Of a stretch of DNA of 8,401 nucleotides, positions 1 to 6,376 are shown piece after piece (positions within the stretch are counted from its first letter, which is position 1; each line of letters starts with the position of its first letter). Source of the stretch: Hyphomonadaceae bacterium (GTDB taxonomy: Bacteria; Pseudomonadota; Alphaproteobacteria; Caulobacterales; Aquidulcibacteraceae); the NCBI GenBank assembly GCA_025458365.1, contig JALOSP010000038.1, positions 1-8,401 of the forward strand. Direction: 5' to 3'. The translations under genes and the position numbers were made by a program. The notes under the pieces were generated by a model. It had not been told where the DNA came from, did not search any database, and worked only from the letters and a program-made list of their open reading frames with translations.

Positions 1-30
1 GATGTTCGCTGAGATTCTGCTGATTCGCTG

Positions 31-59
31 TTGACGGGAACAGAAATAGAACATAGAAC
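31..59 (+). promoter_or_regulatory. Predicted sigma70-type promoter of the SOS-controlled micropeptide gene
   Basis: A TTGACG -35 element (31-36) is followed 17 bases later by TAGAAC (54-59) as a candidate -10. The -35 is near consensus and the -10 is moderate. The first LexA box lies wholly within the spacer and the second overlaps the -10, the expected geometry for repression by steric block. Transcription would start near 66-68, leaving a leader of about 45 bases before the start codon at 111. The element assignment is inference from sequence; the overlap with the operators is directly visible. Confidence 0.6.
38..52 (+). promoter_or_regulatory. LexA operator (SOS box) 1
   Basis: GAAC (38-41), seven bases, GAAC (49-52): an exact match to the direct-repeat LexA box GAAC-N7-GAAC (equivalently GTTC-N7-GTTC) known from alphaproteobacteria. 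It sits between the predicted -35 and -10 elements, so bound LexA would exclude RNA polymerase. Confidence 0.85.
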
Positions 60-70
60 AGACAAAGAAC
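56..70 (+). promoter_or_regulatory. LexA operator (SOS box) 2
   Basis: GAAC (56-59), seven bases, GAAC (67-70): a second exact GAAC-N7-GAAC box, separated from the first by only three bases, in the same orientation, with an 18-base repeat period. It covers the predicted -10 and start site. Two perfect boxes in tandem suggest tight repression or cooperative binding of two LexA dimers. Confidence 0.85.
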
Positions 71-110
71 AACGTGGCACTGCTCGGGTGCGCCGCTGGA
101 GGGTCTGTTG

Positions 111-200
111 ATGTCCATGGTTCAAGATACGCTCGCTTTCATTTCCATTCTGGCGTTCAGTGCCATGGTCTATGGCTGGGGCGCTGCGCTCACCGGCTGA
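111..200 (+). CDS. sidA: SidA-like SOS-induced membrane micropeptide (cell division inhibitor)
   Basis: This 29-residue ORF was found by reading downstream from the LexA boxes. Its ATG at 111 follows an excellent Shine-Dalgarno GGAGGG (98-103) at 7 bases; the alternative ATG at 117 is spaced 13 bases and is less likely. The product has a short polar N-terminus (residues 1-7, containing Gln5 and Asp6), one hydrophobic helix of about 20 residues (8-27, with Tyr21 and Trp23 near its C-terminal end) and almost no tail. In Caulobacter crescentus, SidA is a 29-residue inner membrane peptide repressed by LexA; it binds the late divisome proteins FtsW/FtsN and blocks division after DNA damage. Length, topology and SOS control all match. 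I could not align the sequences, so the sidA name is inference; another SOS-induced single-helix peptide remains possible. It is likely a short transcript of its own or the first gene of a unit with dnaE. Confidence 0.72.
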   Translation: MSMVQDTLAFISILAFSAMVYGWGAALTG

Positions 201-282
201 ATCTGTGAACAAGCCTGCGTGCGGCCCTTTGCGGCTTTTCGGGCTGACTGCATTGTAGCGCCAACCAGAAGGGTCGGCACAG

Positions 283-3200
283 ATGGCAGAGACGGATTTC
301 ATTCACTTGCGGGTCCGCACCGCCTATTCCTTGCTGGATGGTGCCACTCAGGTGAAGGCTCTGGTCAAGCTGGCGAAATCGCGTGGCATGCCTGCGCTGG
401 GGATGAGCGACCCCAATCTGTTTGGTGCACTTGAGTTCGCTGAAGCATGTTCGGATGCCGGGGTCCAGCCTGTGATGGGGCTTGCGCTTCCGGTGCGTGC
501 GTGGCCGCTTGCGCAAGGGGAGCGGGCGGGGCCTGATGCAGTGCTCGGGTTGATCGCGCAGAATGAAACCGGCTGGCTCAATCTGATGCGGCTGTCGTCC
601 GAGGTGTTCTTGAAGCCAGAAGACGGCAGTGAGGGCCCGGGCTGTGTGCCCTTGGAGCAGGTTTTCAGTCATGCGGCTGGATTGATCGCGCTGACCGGCG
701 GACGAGAGGGGCCGTTGTCAGCCCCTTTGCTGGCAGGAGACATGAGCAAGGCTGGCGCATGCCTCGCCAGCTTGGAGGAGGCGTTTGCCGGGCGCCTCTA
801 TGTCGAATTGCAACGCCACAACCATCCGACCGAACTTGTTACCGAAGCACGTCTGGTTACGCTTGCCCATGATCGCGACCTGCCGCTCGTGGCCACCAAT
901 GATGTCCGCTACGACTTGCGTGAGCGGGCACCGTTTCAGGACATCCTGACCTGCATCAAGGCCGGCCAGCGCGTCGGCGACTCCGGTCGGGAGCGGCTCT
1001 CGCCAGAGCACTATCTGAAAACGGCGACCGAGATGTGCGACCTGTTCGCCGACCTGCCTGAGGCTTTGGCCTCGACTGTCGAGATCGCCCGGCGTTGTGC
1101 GGTCCGGCCAGCAAAGCGCGCGCCGATCCTTCCACGCTATGTGGTGCAGGGCGATGCGGTCACAGCCGACTTCTCGCCAGACCAGCAAAAAGCCTATGAA
1201 AACGACCAGCTGAAACTGCAGGCCCGCGCGGGGCTGGAGGCACGCCTTGCCAAGCGCCCGATGGTGGCTGACCGCAAGACCTATGAAGACCGGCTCGAAT
1301 TCGAGCTTGAAGTGATCGCAACCATGGGGTTCGCCGGCTACTTCCTGATCGTGGCCGACTTCATCAAGTGGGCGAAAGACAATGACGTGCCGGTCGGACC
1401 GGGTCGTGGGTCTGGGGCAGGTTCGCTGGTGGCCTACAGCCTGACCATCACCGACCTTGATCCACTCCGGTTCGGGCTCCTGTTCGAGCGGTTCTTGAAC
1501 CCTGAACGGGTCTCGATGCCCGATTTCGATATCGACTTCTGTCAGGAAAAGCGCGAGCAGGTGATCGGCTATGTGCAGGCCAAATATGGTGCAGACCGGG
1601 TGGCACAAATCATCACTTTCGGCTCGCTGCAGGCCCGTGCCGCGGTACGGGATGTCGGGCGGGTGAAGGAGATGGGCTATGGCCGGGTCGATGCCATCGC
1701 CAAGCTGATCCCCAACAACCCGGCCAATCCGGTGACTCTCAAAGATGCGATCCAATCGGAACCGGATCTGCAGACAGAGATGCGCCAAAATCCGGACTCG
1801 CGCGAATTGCTGGAAGCCGCCCAGCAGATCGAAGGCCTGTTCCGCAATGCCTCGACCCATGCTGCAGGCGTTGTCATCGGCGACAGGCCGCTGGTCGAAC
1901 TCGTGCCGCTCTATCAGGATCCCCGGTCTGAACTGCCCGCGACACAATGGAACATGAAATGGGCGGAGGCCGGCGGCCTCGTGAAGTTCGACTTCCTTGG
2001 CCTGAAGACGCTGACCGTGATCGACCGGGCACTCGGCTTTCTCAAGGAGCAGGGGATCGATGTCGATTTCGACACGGTGCCGTTTGATGATCCAGCCACC
2101 TACGCGCTGTTGCGGACGGGCGAGACGTCTGGTGTGTTCCAGCTGGAAAGCCAGGGCATGCGCGATACGCTGCGCAAGATGCAGGCGAACACACTCGACG
2201 ATATCATCGCCCTGATCTCGCTCTACCGGCCCGGCCCGATGGCCAATATCGAAGTCTATTGCGACGTGAAACACGGTCGCAAACCCGCCGATTACATGCA
2301 CCCGCTGCTGGAACCGATCCTGAAAGAAACCCAGGGTGTCATCGTCTATCAGGAACAGGTGATGCAAATCGCCCAGATCCTGTCAGGCTACAGTCTGGGC
2401 GAGGCCGACCTGTTGCGCCGGGCCATGGGCAAGAAAAAGCCGGAAGAAATGGCCAAGCAAAAGGCGAGATTCGCCGATGGTGCGGCAGCGAACGGCATCG
2501 ATCCGGCTCTGGCAAGTGCGATCTTCGACAAGGTTGAAGTGTTTGCCGGGTATGGCTTCAACAAGTCCCACGCGGCCGCCTATGCCGTCGTCGCGTATCA
2601 GACCGCCTGGCTGAAGGCCAATTATCCGGTCGCATTTCTGGCCGCCTCGATGTCTCTGGACATCGATGATACCGACAAGCTGGCCGGGTTCGTGCAGGAA
2701 GCGCGCAGCATGAAGCTGAAGGTCATTCCGCCAGATATCAACCGGTCGAAGGCTGATTTCAGCGTCGAGGTTGACGCCATCATCTATGCGTTGGGTGCGG
2801 TGAAAACGGTTGGGGTCGGCGCCATGGAAAAGGTCGTTGCCGCACGCCCTCCCGGCGGTTTTGCCAGCCTCCACGATGTCATGGAATTGTGTGAAGCAGG
2901 CACGTTCAACAAGCGCTCGATCGAGACATTGGCCAAGGCCGGCGCATTTGACAGTCTGGAGCCGAACCGGGCCATGGTGCTGGAAGCTGCCGAGCGTCTG
3001 ACACAGCATGCCATCCTGGCCGCCGAAGACCGCAAGAGCAGCCAGGCAAGCTTGTTTGGCGAATCCAGTCCGCCGCCGCGCGTCCCGCTGCAGGACGTGC
3101 CCGCCTGGACAACCGCAGACAGCCTTGCCAACGAGTTCGAGGCCTTGGGCTTGTATCTTTCAGGTCACCCCCTGTCGGATATGGGTGACACATTGTCGAG

Positions 3201-3753
3201 ACGCGGCATTCTGTTCATCGCCGAAATGAAGGCGCGCGCCGGGGCGGGTGATACCACTTACCGTATGGCTGCCCAGATCCGTTCTCGCAAGGAAAGGCCC
3301 AACAAGCGTGGCGAGCGCATGGCCTGGCTCACGGTCAGCGATCCGACGGGTGAATATGAGGTGATGCTCTTGCCGGAGGAACTGGCAGCGGCCCGGGCCC
3401 ATGGTGTGCTGGATGTTGGTACTGCTGTGGTCATGCAGGTCACGGCCCGTCGCAGTGATGAGGACTTGCGCCTGACCGCCGCGCGCCTGTCACGGCTGGA
3501 GGATGAGCGGTTGACGCGGTGCAAGGGCCTGCGGGTCTGGATGGCACCGGGAGCCGACACCGCGGGACTTGCGCGGGTCGCCGATACCTTGCGTGGTGTT
3601 GAGGCCAGGGACTTCGGTGATCTGCACATCGTCTTGCGGCTGGATGACGGGCGTGAAGTCGAGATCAAGGCCAAGGGTCAGTTCCCTGTGGATGTGCCCG
3701 CACGCCGGGCCTTGAAAGATGCGCGCGGAGTTGAGCTTGTATCGGAATTGTAA
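283..3753 (+). CDS. dnaE: DNA polymerase III subunit alpha (replicative polymerase, DnaE1)
   Basis: This 1156-residue protein is close to the 1160 of E. coli DnaE and catalyses chromosomal DNA synthesis within the Pol III holoenzyme. An N-terminal PHP domain (about 5-280) begins HLRVRTAYSLLDG (8-20). The palm carries the catalytic acids in PDFDIDF (Asp416, Asp418) and VKFDFLGLKT (Asp570), a constant offset of 15 from E. coli D401/D403/D555. GPGRGSGAGSLVAY (372-385) and GYGFNKSHAAAYA (756-768) are family hallmarks. A QASLF beta-clamp motif lies at 921-925, then an OB-fold (about 990-1075) and a C-terminal region expected to contact tau. The clamp motif and full length indicate the essential DnaE1 rather than the mutagenic DnaE2/ImuC. 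The PHP metal site looks degenerate (Arg12 instead of His; SDPN at 42-45 without the usual His), so proofreading presumably needs separate DnaQ. The start at 283 has AGAAGGG at 267-273, 9 bases upstream. The gene lies 82 bases after the SOS micropeptide gene and 15 before a VOC gene. Confidence 0.97.
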   Translation: MAETDFIHLRVRTAYSLLDGATQVKALVKLAKSRGMPALGMSDPNLFGALEFAEACSDAGVQPVMGLALPVRAWPLAQGERAGPDAVLGLIAQNETGWLNLMRLSSEVFLKPEDGSEGPGCVPLEQVFSHAAGLIALTGGREGPLSAPLLAGDMSKAGACLASLEEAFAGRLYVELQRHNHPTELVTEARLVTLAHDRDLPLVATNDVRYDLRERAPFQDILTCIKAGQRVGDSGRERLSPEHYLKTATEMCDLFADLPEALASTVEIARRCAVRPAKRAPILPRYVVQGDAVTADFSPDQQKAYENDQLKLQARAGLEARLAKRPMVADRKTYEDRLEFELEVIATMGFAGYFLIVADFIKWAKDNDVPVGPGRGSGAGSLVAYSLTITDLDPLRFGLLFERFLNPERVSMPDFDIDFCQEKREQVIGYVQAKYGADRVAQIITFGSLQARAAVRDVGRVKEMGYGRVDAIAKLIPNNPANPVTLKDAIQSEPDLQTEMRQNPDSRELLEAAQQIEGLFRNASTHAAGVVIGDRPLVELVPLYQDPRSELPATQWNMKWAEAGGLVKFDFLGLKTLTVIDRALGFLKEQGIDVDFDTVPFDDPATYALLRTGETSGVFQLESQGMRDTLRKMQANTLDDIIALISLYRPGPMANIEVYCDVKHGRKPADYMHPLLEPILKETQGVIVYQEQVMQIAQILSGYSLGEADLLRRAMGKKKPEEMAKQKARFADGAAANGIDPALASAIFDKVEVFAGYGFNKSHAAAYAVVAYQTAWLKANYPVAFLAASMSLDIDDTDKLAGFVQEARSMKLKVIPPDINRSKADFSVEVDAIIYALGAVKTVGVGAMEKVVAARPPGGFASLHDVMELCEAGTFNKRSIETLAKAGAFDSLEPNRAMVLEAAERLTQHAILAAEDRKSSQASLFGESSPPPRVPLQDVPAWTTADSLANEFEALGLYLSGHPLSDMGDTLSRRGILFIAEMKARAGAGDTTYRMAAQIRSRKERPNKRGERMAWLTVSDPTGEYEVMLLPEELAAARAHGVLDVGTAVVMQVTARRSDEDLRLTAARLSRLEDERLTRCKGLRVWMAPGADTAGLARVADTLRGVEARDFGDLHIVLRLDDGREVEIKAKGQFPVDVPARRALKDARGVELVSEL

Positions 3754-3768
3754 GATCGGGGAGACGTC

Positions 3769-4146
3769 ATGCCAGTCGGATATGTGATGCTGGGGGTCAA
3801 TGACCTCGAACAAGGGTACGCGTTCTGGGGCCCGGTGCTGGGCGCCATGGGCTGGTCACAGGCCCATGACTATCCAGGCTATACGCGCGGCTACACCGAC
3901 GGAACCGGCCAGACTGCCTGGGTGTCGCGACCGAACAACGGCGAGCCTGTCGTGCCAGCCAATGGAACCATGATCGGGTTCCATGTGACCTCCAAAGAAG
4001 GTGTGGATGCAGCGCACGCCACTGCACTTTCGCTCGGTGGCACATGCGAAGGGCCGCCCGGTCCACGCCCGCTCTACGGCCCTGACTTCTATGGCGCCTA
4101 TTTCCGCGATCCGCTGGGCAACAAGTTTGCCGTGGTTCTCGGCTGA
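3769..4146 (+). CDS. VOC superfamily (glyoxalase/bleomycin resistance fold) protein
   Basis: A 125-residue single-domain protein with the usual two beta-alpha-beta-beta-beta halves. The first opens GYVMLGVNDLEQGYAFW (4-20) and the second ends AYFRDPLGNKFAVVLG (110-125), the typical VOC closing pattern. VOC proteins are cytosolic enzymes or binding proteins, including glyoxalases, extradiol dioxygenases and antibiotic-binding proteins. The usual metal-ligand His of the first strand is absent here (Tyr5 or Met7 near that place), and the closing GNK is not followed by the common Glu, so a glyoxalase I reaction is not supported and the substrate is unknown. The start at 3769 has GGGGAG (3758-3763) 5 bases upstream. 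With only 15 bases after the dnaE stop, cotranscription with dnaE is likely, although a functional link is not evident. Confidence 0.85.
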   Translation: MPVGYVMLGVNDLEQGYAFWGPVLGAMGWSQAHDYPGYTRGYTDGTGQTAWVSRPNNGEPVVPANGTMIGFHVTSKEGVDAAHATALSLGGTCEGPPGPRPLYGPDFYGAYFRDPLGNKFAVVLG

Positions 4147-4167
4147 GCGTTCATCCACCGTGCGACC

Positions 4168-4194
4168 GGCTAAGGGTGTGCGACAGCCTTAACC
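4168..4194. terminator. Imperfect hairpin between convergent VOC and MFS genes, possible weak two-way terminator
   Basis: Between two convergent genes, TAAGG (4171-4175) pairs with CCTTA (4187-4191) and TGT (4177-4179) with ACA (4183-4185) around a GCG loop, with one G/G mismatch. GG (4168-4169) and CC (4193-4194) extend the stem past another mismatch. The right arm includes the stop codon of the minus-strand transporter. Neither strand shows a U-tract, so intrinsic termination would be weak. Confidence 0.35.
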
Positions 4195-5433
4195 CGGCAC
4201 CGCATCATGGCGCCGGATATCCGGCAGGAACAGCTGGAACCAGCCGAGTGCAAGCAGGTAAGACACCGAGGCAAACAGGAACAGCGGCACAAAGCCCAAC
4301 CCGGCGCCCAGCACCATGCCGGTGACGAATGTGATCCCGGCACCAGCCATGTTGCCGCAGAAGGCGCCAAACGCCGTGACCCGGCCGACCTGTGCCACAG
4401 GCACCACGTCGGTGATGGTGGAAAAGATCGACAGCGAAAAGCCCTGATGGCCCGCCATCACCACACCCATCATGAACGCCACCGGCCAGAAAGCGTCCAG
4501 CGTAAGCACGAATGGCAGAGGCACCACGATCAGCGCCGACACCAGCATCACGGTCTTGCGCACGCGATTGACGCTCCACCCCCGTTCCAGCAAGCGGGTT
4601 GAAGCCCAACCGGCCAGCAAGGCGCCAGCACCAGAGCCCAGGAAGGCGATCGCCATCGGCACGGCCAGTTCCTGCGTGGTCAGATCGTAGGTCCGCCGGT
4701 AGAAATCCGGCAGCCAGAAGCCCATCAGCCACCAGGTCGAATCCGAGATTGCCTTGGCAATCACAATGCCCCAGGTTTGCCGGTTGGTCAGGATCGCGCC
4801 ATAGCGCGATGGCCGGTCGCTTTGCGGGGCGCCGCTCGATTCATTGGACGATCCGTCTTCAAACCGAACCCCACGCGCCATCCACAGCCACAAGGCCAGC
4901 GTGACAAACCCGCCCACGCCGCCGATGATGATGGCCCCGCGCCATCCAAATTCGGCTGACAGCGCCGGGATCAGGAATGGCATGGAGATTGTCCCCGCGC
5001 CCGCGATTGCTGTGGCCACCCCCAATGCGAAGGACCTGCGGTCTGGCGAAAACAGAGCTGTGACCGTCTTGATGGTGAGTGGCGTCTGGAAGGCTTCGGT
5101 GGCACCCAGCCCGACCCGCGACACCACGGCTTGGGCCGTGGTCACCGCCCAGCCATGCGAAATGGCCGCCAGACTCCAGGTGGACACGCCGGCTACCATG
5201 GATTTCACCACGCCCAGCCGGTCCACCAGCCAGCCGGTGAACAGGAAGGCGATGGCAGCCGACATCTGGGTCACTGACGCCAGATTGCCGAAGTCCTGAT
5301 CGGTCCAGCCGAAATCGGCAGACATGTCGGGCTTCAGGATGGCGATCACCGGACGGTCCATGGCATTGAATATGCCCGCCACGCATAACAGGCCAAACAG
5401 GGTCCAGCGCAGTGTGGGCGTCATTGTTCGCAT
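4189..5433 (-). CDS. MFS transporter, related to the ACS (anion:cation symporter / hexuronate-type) group
   Basis: A 414-residue integral membrane protein with about 12 hydrophobic segments in two halves and a hydrophilic central loop (about 188-215). The MFS loop 2-3 signature is present as GWLVDRLGVVK (67-77). A charged N-D-R cluster in the first helix (NAMDRPVIAILKP, 23-35), RVGLGATEAFQTP (106-118) in helix 4, and DVVPVAQVGRVTAFGAFCGNMAG (342-364) in the second half resemble the ACS family that includes ExuT-like carriers of sugar acids and other organic anions. The substrate cannot be named. The start at 5433 is supported by GGGGGAA about 9 bases upstream on the minus strand (5441-5447); an in-frame ATG at 5424 is spaced less well. 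A TTGACT -35 candidate sits at 5555-5550, but its -10 is poor. It stands alone, convergent with the VOC gene and divergent from the NTF2-like gene. No catabolic genes are nearby to indicate its job. Confidence 0.9.
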   Translation of the reverse strand: MRTMTPTLRWTLFGLLCVAGIFNAMDRPVIAILKPDMSADFGWTDQDFGNLASVTQMSAAIAFLFTGWLVDRLGVVKSMVAGVSTWSLAAISHGWAVTTAQAVVSRVGLGATEAFQTPLTIKTVTALFSPDRRSFALGVATAIAGAGTISMPFLIPALSAEFGWRGAIIIGGVGGFVTLALWLWMARGVRFEDGSSNESSGAPQSDRPSRYGAILTNRQTWGIVIAKAISDSTWWLMGFWLPDFYRRTYDLTTQELAVPMAIAFLGSGAGALLAGWASTRLLERGWSVNRVRKTVMLVSALIVVPLPFVLTLDAFWPVAFMMGVVMAGHQGFSLSIFSTITDVVPVAQVGRVTAFGAFCGNMAGAGITFVTGMVLGAGLGFVPLFLFASVSYLLALGWFQLFLPDIRRHDAVPG

Positions 5434-5664
5434 GGTCGGTTTCCCCCGGGCTCACCAGCCGTCCGCCGTATCCGGGCAGAACAGCAGCTTTGGGGGCTGG
5501 GTGCCCCGCTCGTTCTTCAGTGCTGACTGTGTGGTCGGCAAGTGCGTCCAGTCAAGGTGGCGATGCGGACACTGATTCCACGGTGGAAAGCTGAAGATTT
5601 TTTGCTTGCCACCCACACACGCCGCGATCAATGTACTCTTGGTCACTGCCGGAGGCTGCTGTCC

Positions 5665-6126
5665 ATGATCCCCGATGCCCCCCCTGAGGCGCGCCGCGCC
5701 GCCATCGAGGCCCTGTATGCGGCCTATGCTTCCGGCGATCCCAGCCTGACGCTGGCGGCCATGGCCGATGATATCGAATTCGAATTTGTGGCGCCGCGCA
5801 CGGCCTTTGCCTTTGCCGGGCCGCGGGTTGGCAAGGCCGGCGCGCTGGCGGCCATGGGCGAGATTGCGAAAATCTACAGCGTTGATTTCATCACCATCAA
5901 GTCGCTCATGATGGATGGCGACGATGTCTGCGTCATCATGCGCGCCGGCTTTACCGAACGCTCCAGCGGCATCAGCCTGGAAACAGACCTGATTGATGTC
6001 GCCGAGGTGAAGGGTGGCAAGATCGTGAAGCTGCGCGAATTCTTCAGTGTCGATCATGTTGCCACACAACTGGATAGCAGCGTCTTGCTGGCCATTCCGC
6101 CCGGCAGGGTCTCCGGCGCGGGGTGA
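5665..6126 (+). CDS. NTF2/SnoaL-like domain protein (ketosteroid-isomerase fold)
   Basis: A 153-residue protein. The start at 5665 is chosen because GGAGG (5651-5655) lies 9 bases upstream and the recognisable domain begins immediately after; an in-frame ATG at 5542 would add 41 residues of unlikely composition without a Shine-Dalgarno. The N-terminal helix EARRAAIEALYAAYASGD (8-25) followed by SLTLAAMADDIEFEFVAPR (27-45), a middle helix, and paired strands (DVCVIMRAGFTE, then LIDVAEVKGGKIVKLREFF) form the cone-shaped alpha+beta layout of the NTF2-like superfamily, typical of SnoaL polyketide cyclases and limonene-epoxide hydrolase-like proteins. These bind small hydrophobic ligands or act as isomerases or hydrolases; the specific role is unknown. 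No signal peptide is seen. It is divergent from the MFS gene with a 231-base gap, which contains a T-rich stretch (5598-5603) but no convincing promoter. Confidence 0.8.
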   Translation: MIPDAPPEARRAAIEALYAAYASGDPSLTLAAMADDIEFEFVAPRTAFAFAGPRVGKAGALAAMGEIAKIYSVDFITIKSLMMDGDDVCVIMRAGFTERSSGISLETDLIDVAEVKGGKIVKLREFFSVDHVATQLDSSVLLAIPPGRVSGAG

Positions 6127-6188
6127 TCGTGGCCGGTTGGCTGGCGTTGGCCGGGCTGCCCTGAGTGGACCTGACTGCCGCTGACGGC

Positions 6189-6217
6189 TTGATTTCATGT
6201 CTCGCAGCGCTTAGAGC
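6189..6217 (+). promoter_or_regulatory. Candidate promoter for rpsB-tsf
   Basis: TTGATT (6189-6194), a 17-base spacer, and TAGAGC (6212-6217). This is the best sigma70-like pair I see in the 250-base gap before rpsB, but the -10 is weak. A start near 6224 would leave most of the 5' arm of the hairpin at 6216-6250 outside the transcript, so either the promoter lies further upstream or that inverted repeat acts as DNA. Confidence 0.3.
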
Positions 6218-6250
6218 GCGCCGCATCACGCACGCGGACAAGCGGCGCGC
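6216..6250. repeat. Perfect 9-bp inverted repeat in the rpsB upstream region
   Basis: GCGCGCCGC (6216-6224) and GCGGCGCGC (6242-6250) are exact reverse complements around a 17-base spacer. It could be the first leader hairpin of rpsB, a terminator-like structure after the NTF2-like gene (though with no U-tract), or a protein binding site next to the promoter. Confidence 0.6.
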
Positions 6251-6253
6251 GAA

Positions 6254-6337
6254 CCCTTGTGCTGTGCCGGATTTCCGGCGTGTCACAGGGCCAGCGGGTC
6301 CATCCGGCGCGGCGACGGGCATCCTGCCCCGACCCGC
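6254..6337 (+). promoter_or_regulatory. Structured rpsB 5' leader with two consecutive stem-loops
   Basis: The first stem-loop (6254-6290) pairs CCC-T-TGTG with CACAGGG, with one bulged T, then a symmetric 4x4 internal loop, then GCCGG/CCGGC closing an ATTT tetraloop. The second (6294-6337) pairs GCGGGTC with GACCCGC and encloses a smaller GGGC/GCCC hairpin (6317-6329). Ribosomal protein operons, including rpsB-tsf in E. coli, are often autoregulated by binding of the protein to its mRNA leader. This leader is a candidate S2-responsive element; the pairing is visible, the function is inferred. Confidence 0.5.
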
Positions 6338-6376
6338 ACCTGTCCGCGGAGGCCAGCCGGAAAAGGAAACAGTATC

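Noticed and set aside
190..672. A 160-codon open frame on the minus strand across the dnaE start
   Set aside because: It overlaps the conserved PHP region of dnaE, has a composition rich in Arg, His and Pro typical of antisense frames in GC-rich DNA, and has no recognisable domain.
718..2367. A 549-codon open frame on the minus strand inside dnaE
   Set aside because: Lies wholly antisense to the catalytic core of dnaE. Long antisense frames are common in high-GC genes, and no motif is seen.
5493..5507. GGGGC/GCCCC hairpin upstream of the MFS gene as a riboswitch or operator
   Set aside because: Only five base pairs in GC-rich DNA, expected by chance, with no further conserved structure around it.
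5602..5639. Promoter for the NTF2-like gene (TTGCTT or TTGCCA with a downstream -10)
   Set aside because: No -10 hexamer at 16-18 base spacing resembles the consensus well enough to report.
5542..5664. N-terminal extension of the NTF2-like protein from the ATG at 5542
   Set aside because: No Shine-Dalgarno at 5542 and an unlikely Arg-rich, Cys-containing stretch, while ATG 5665 has GGAGG at the right distance and begins the domain.
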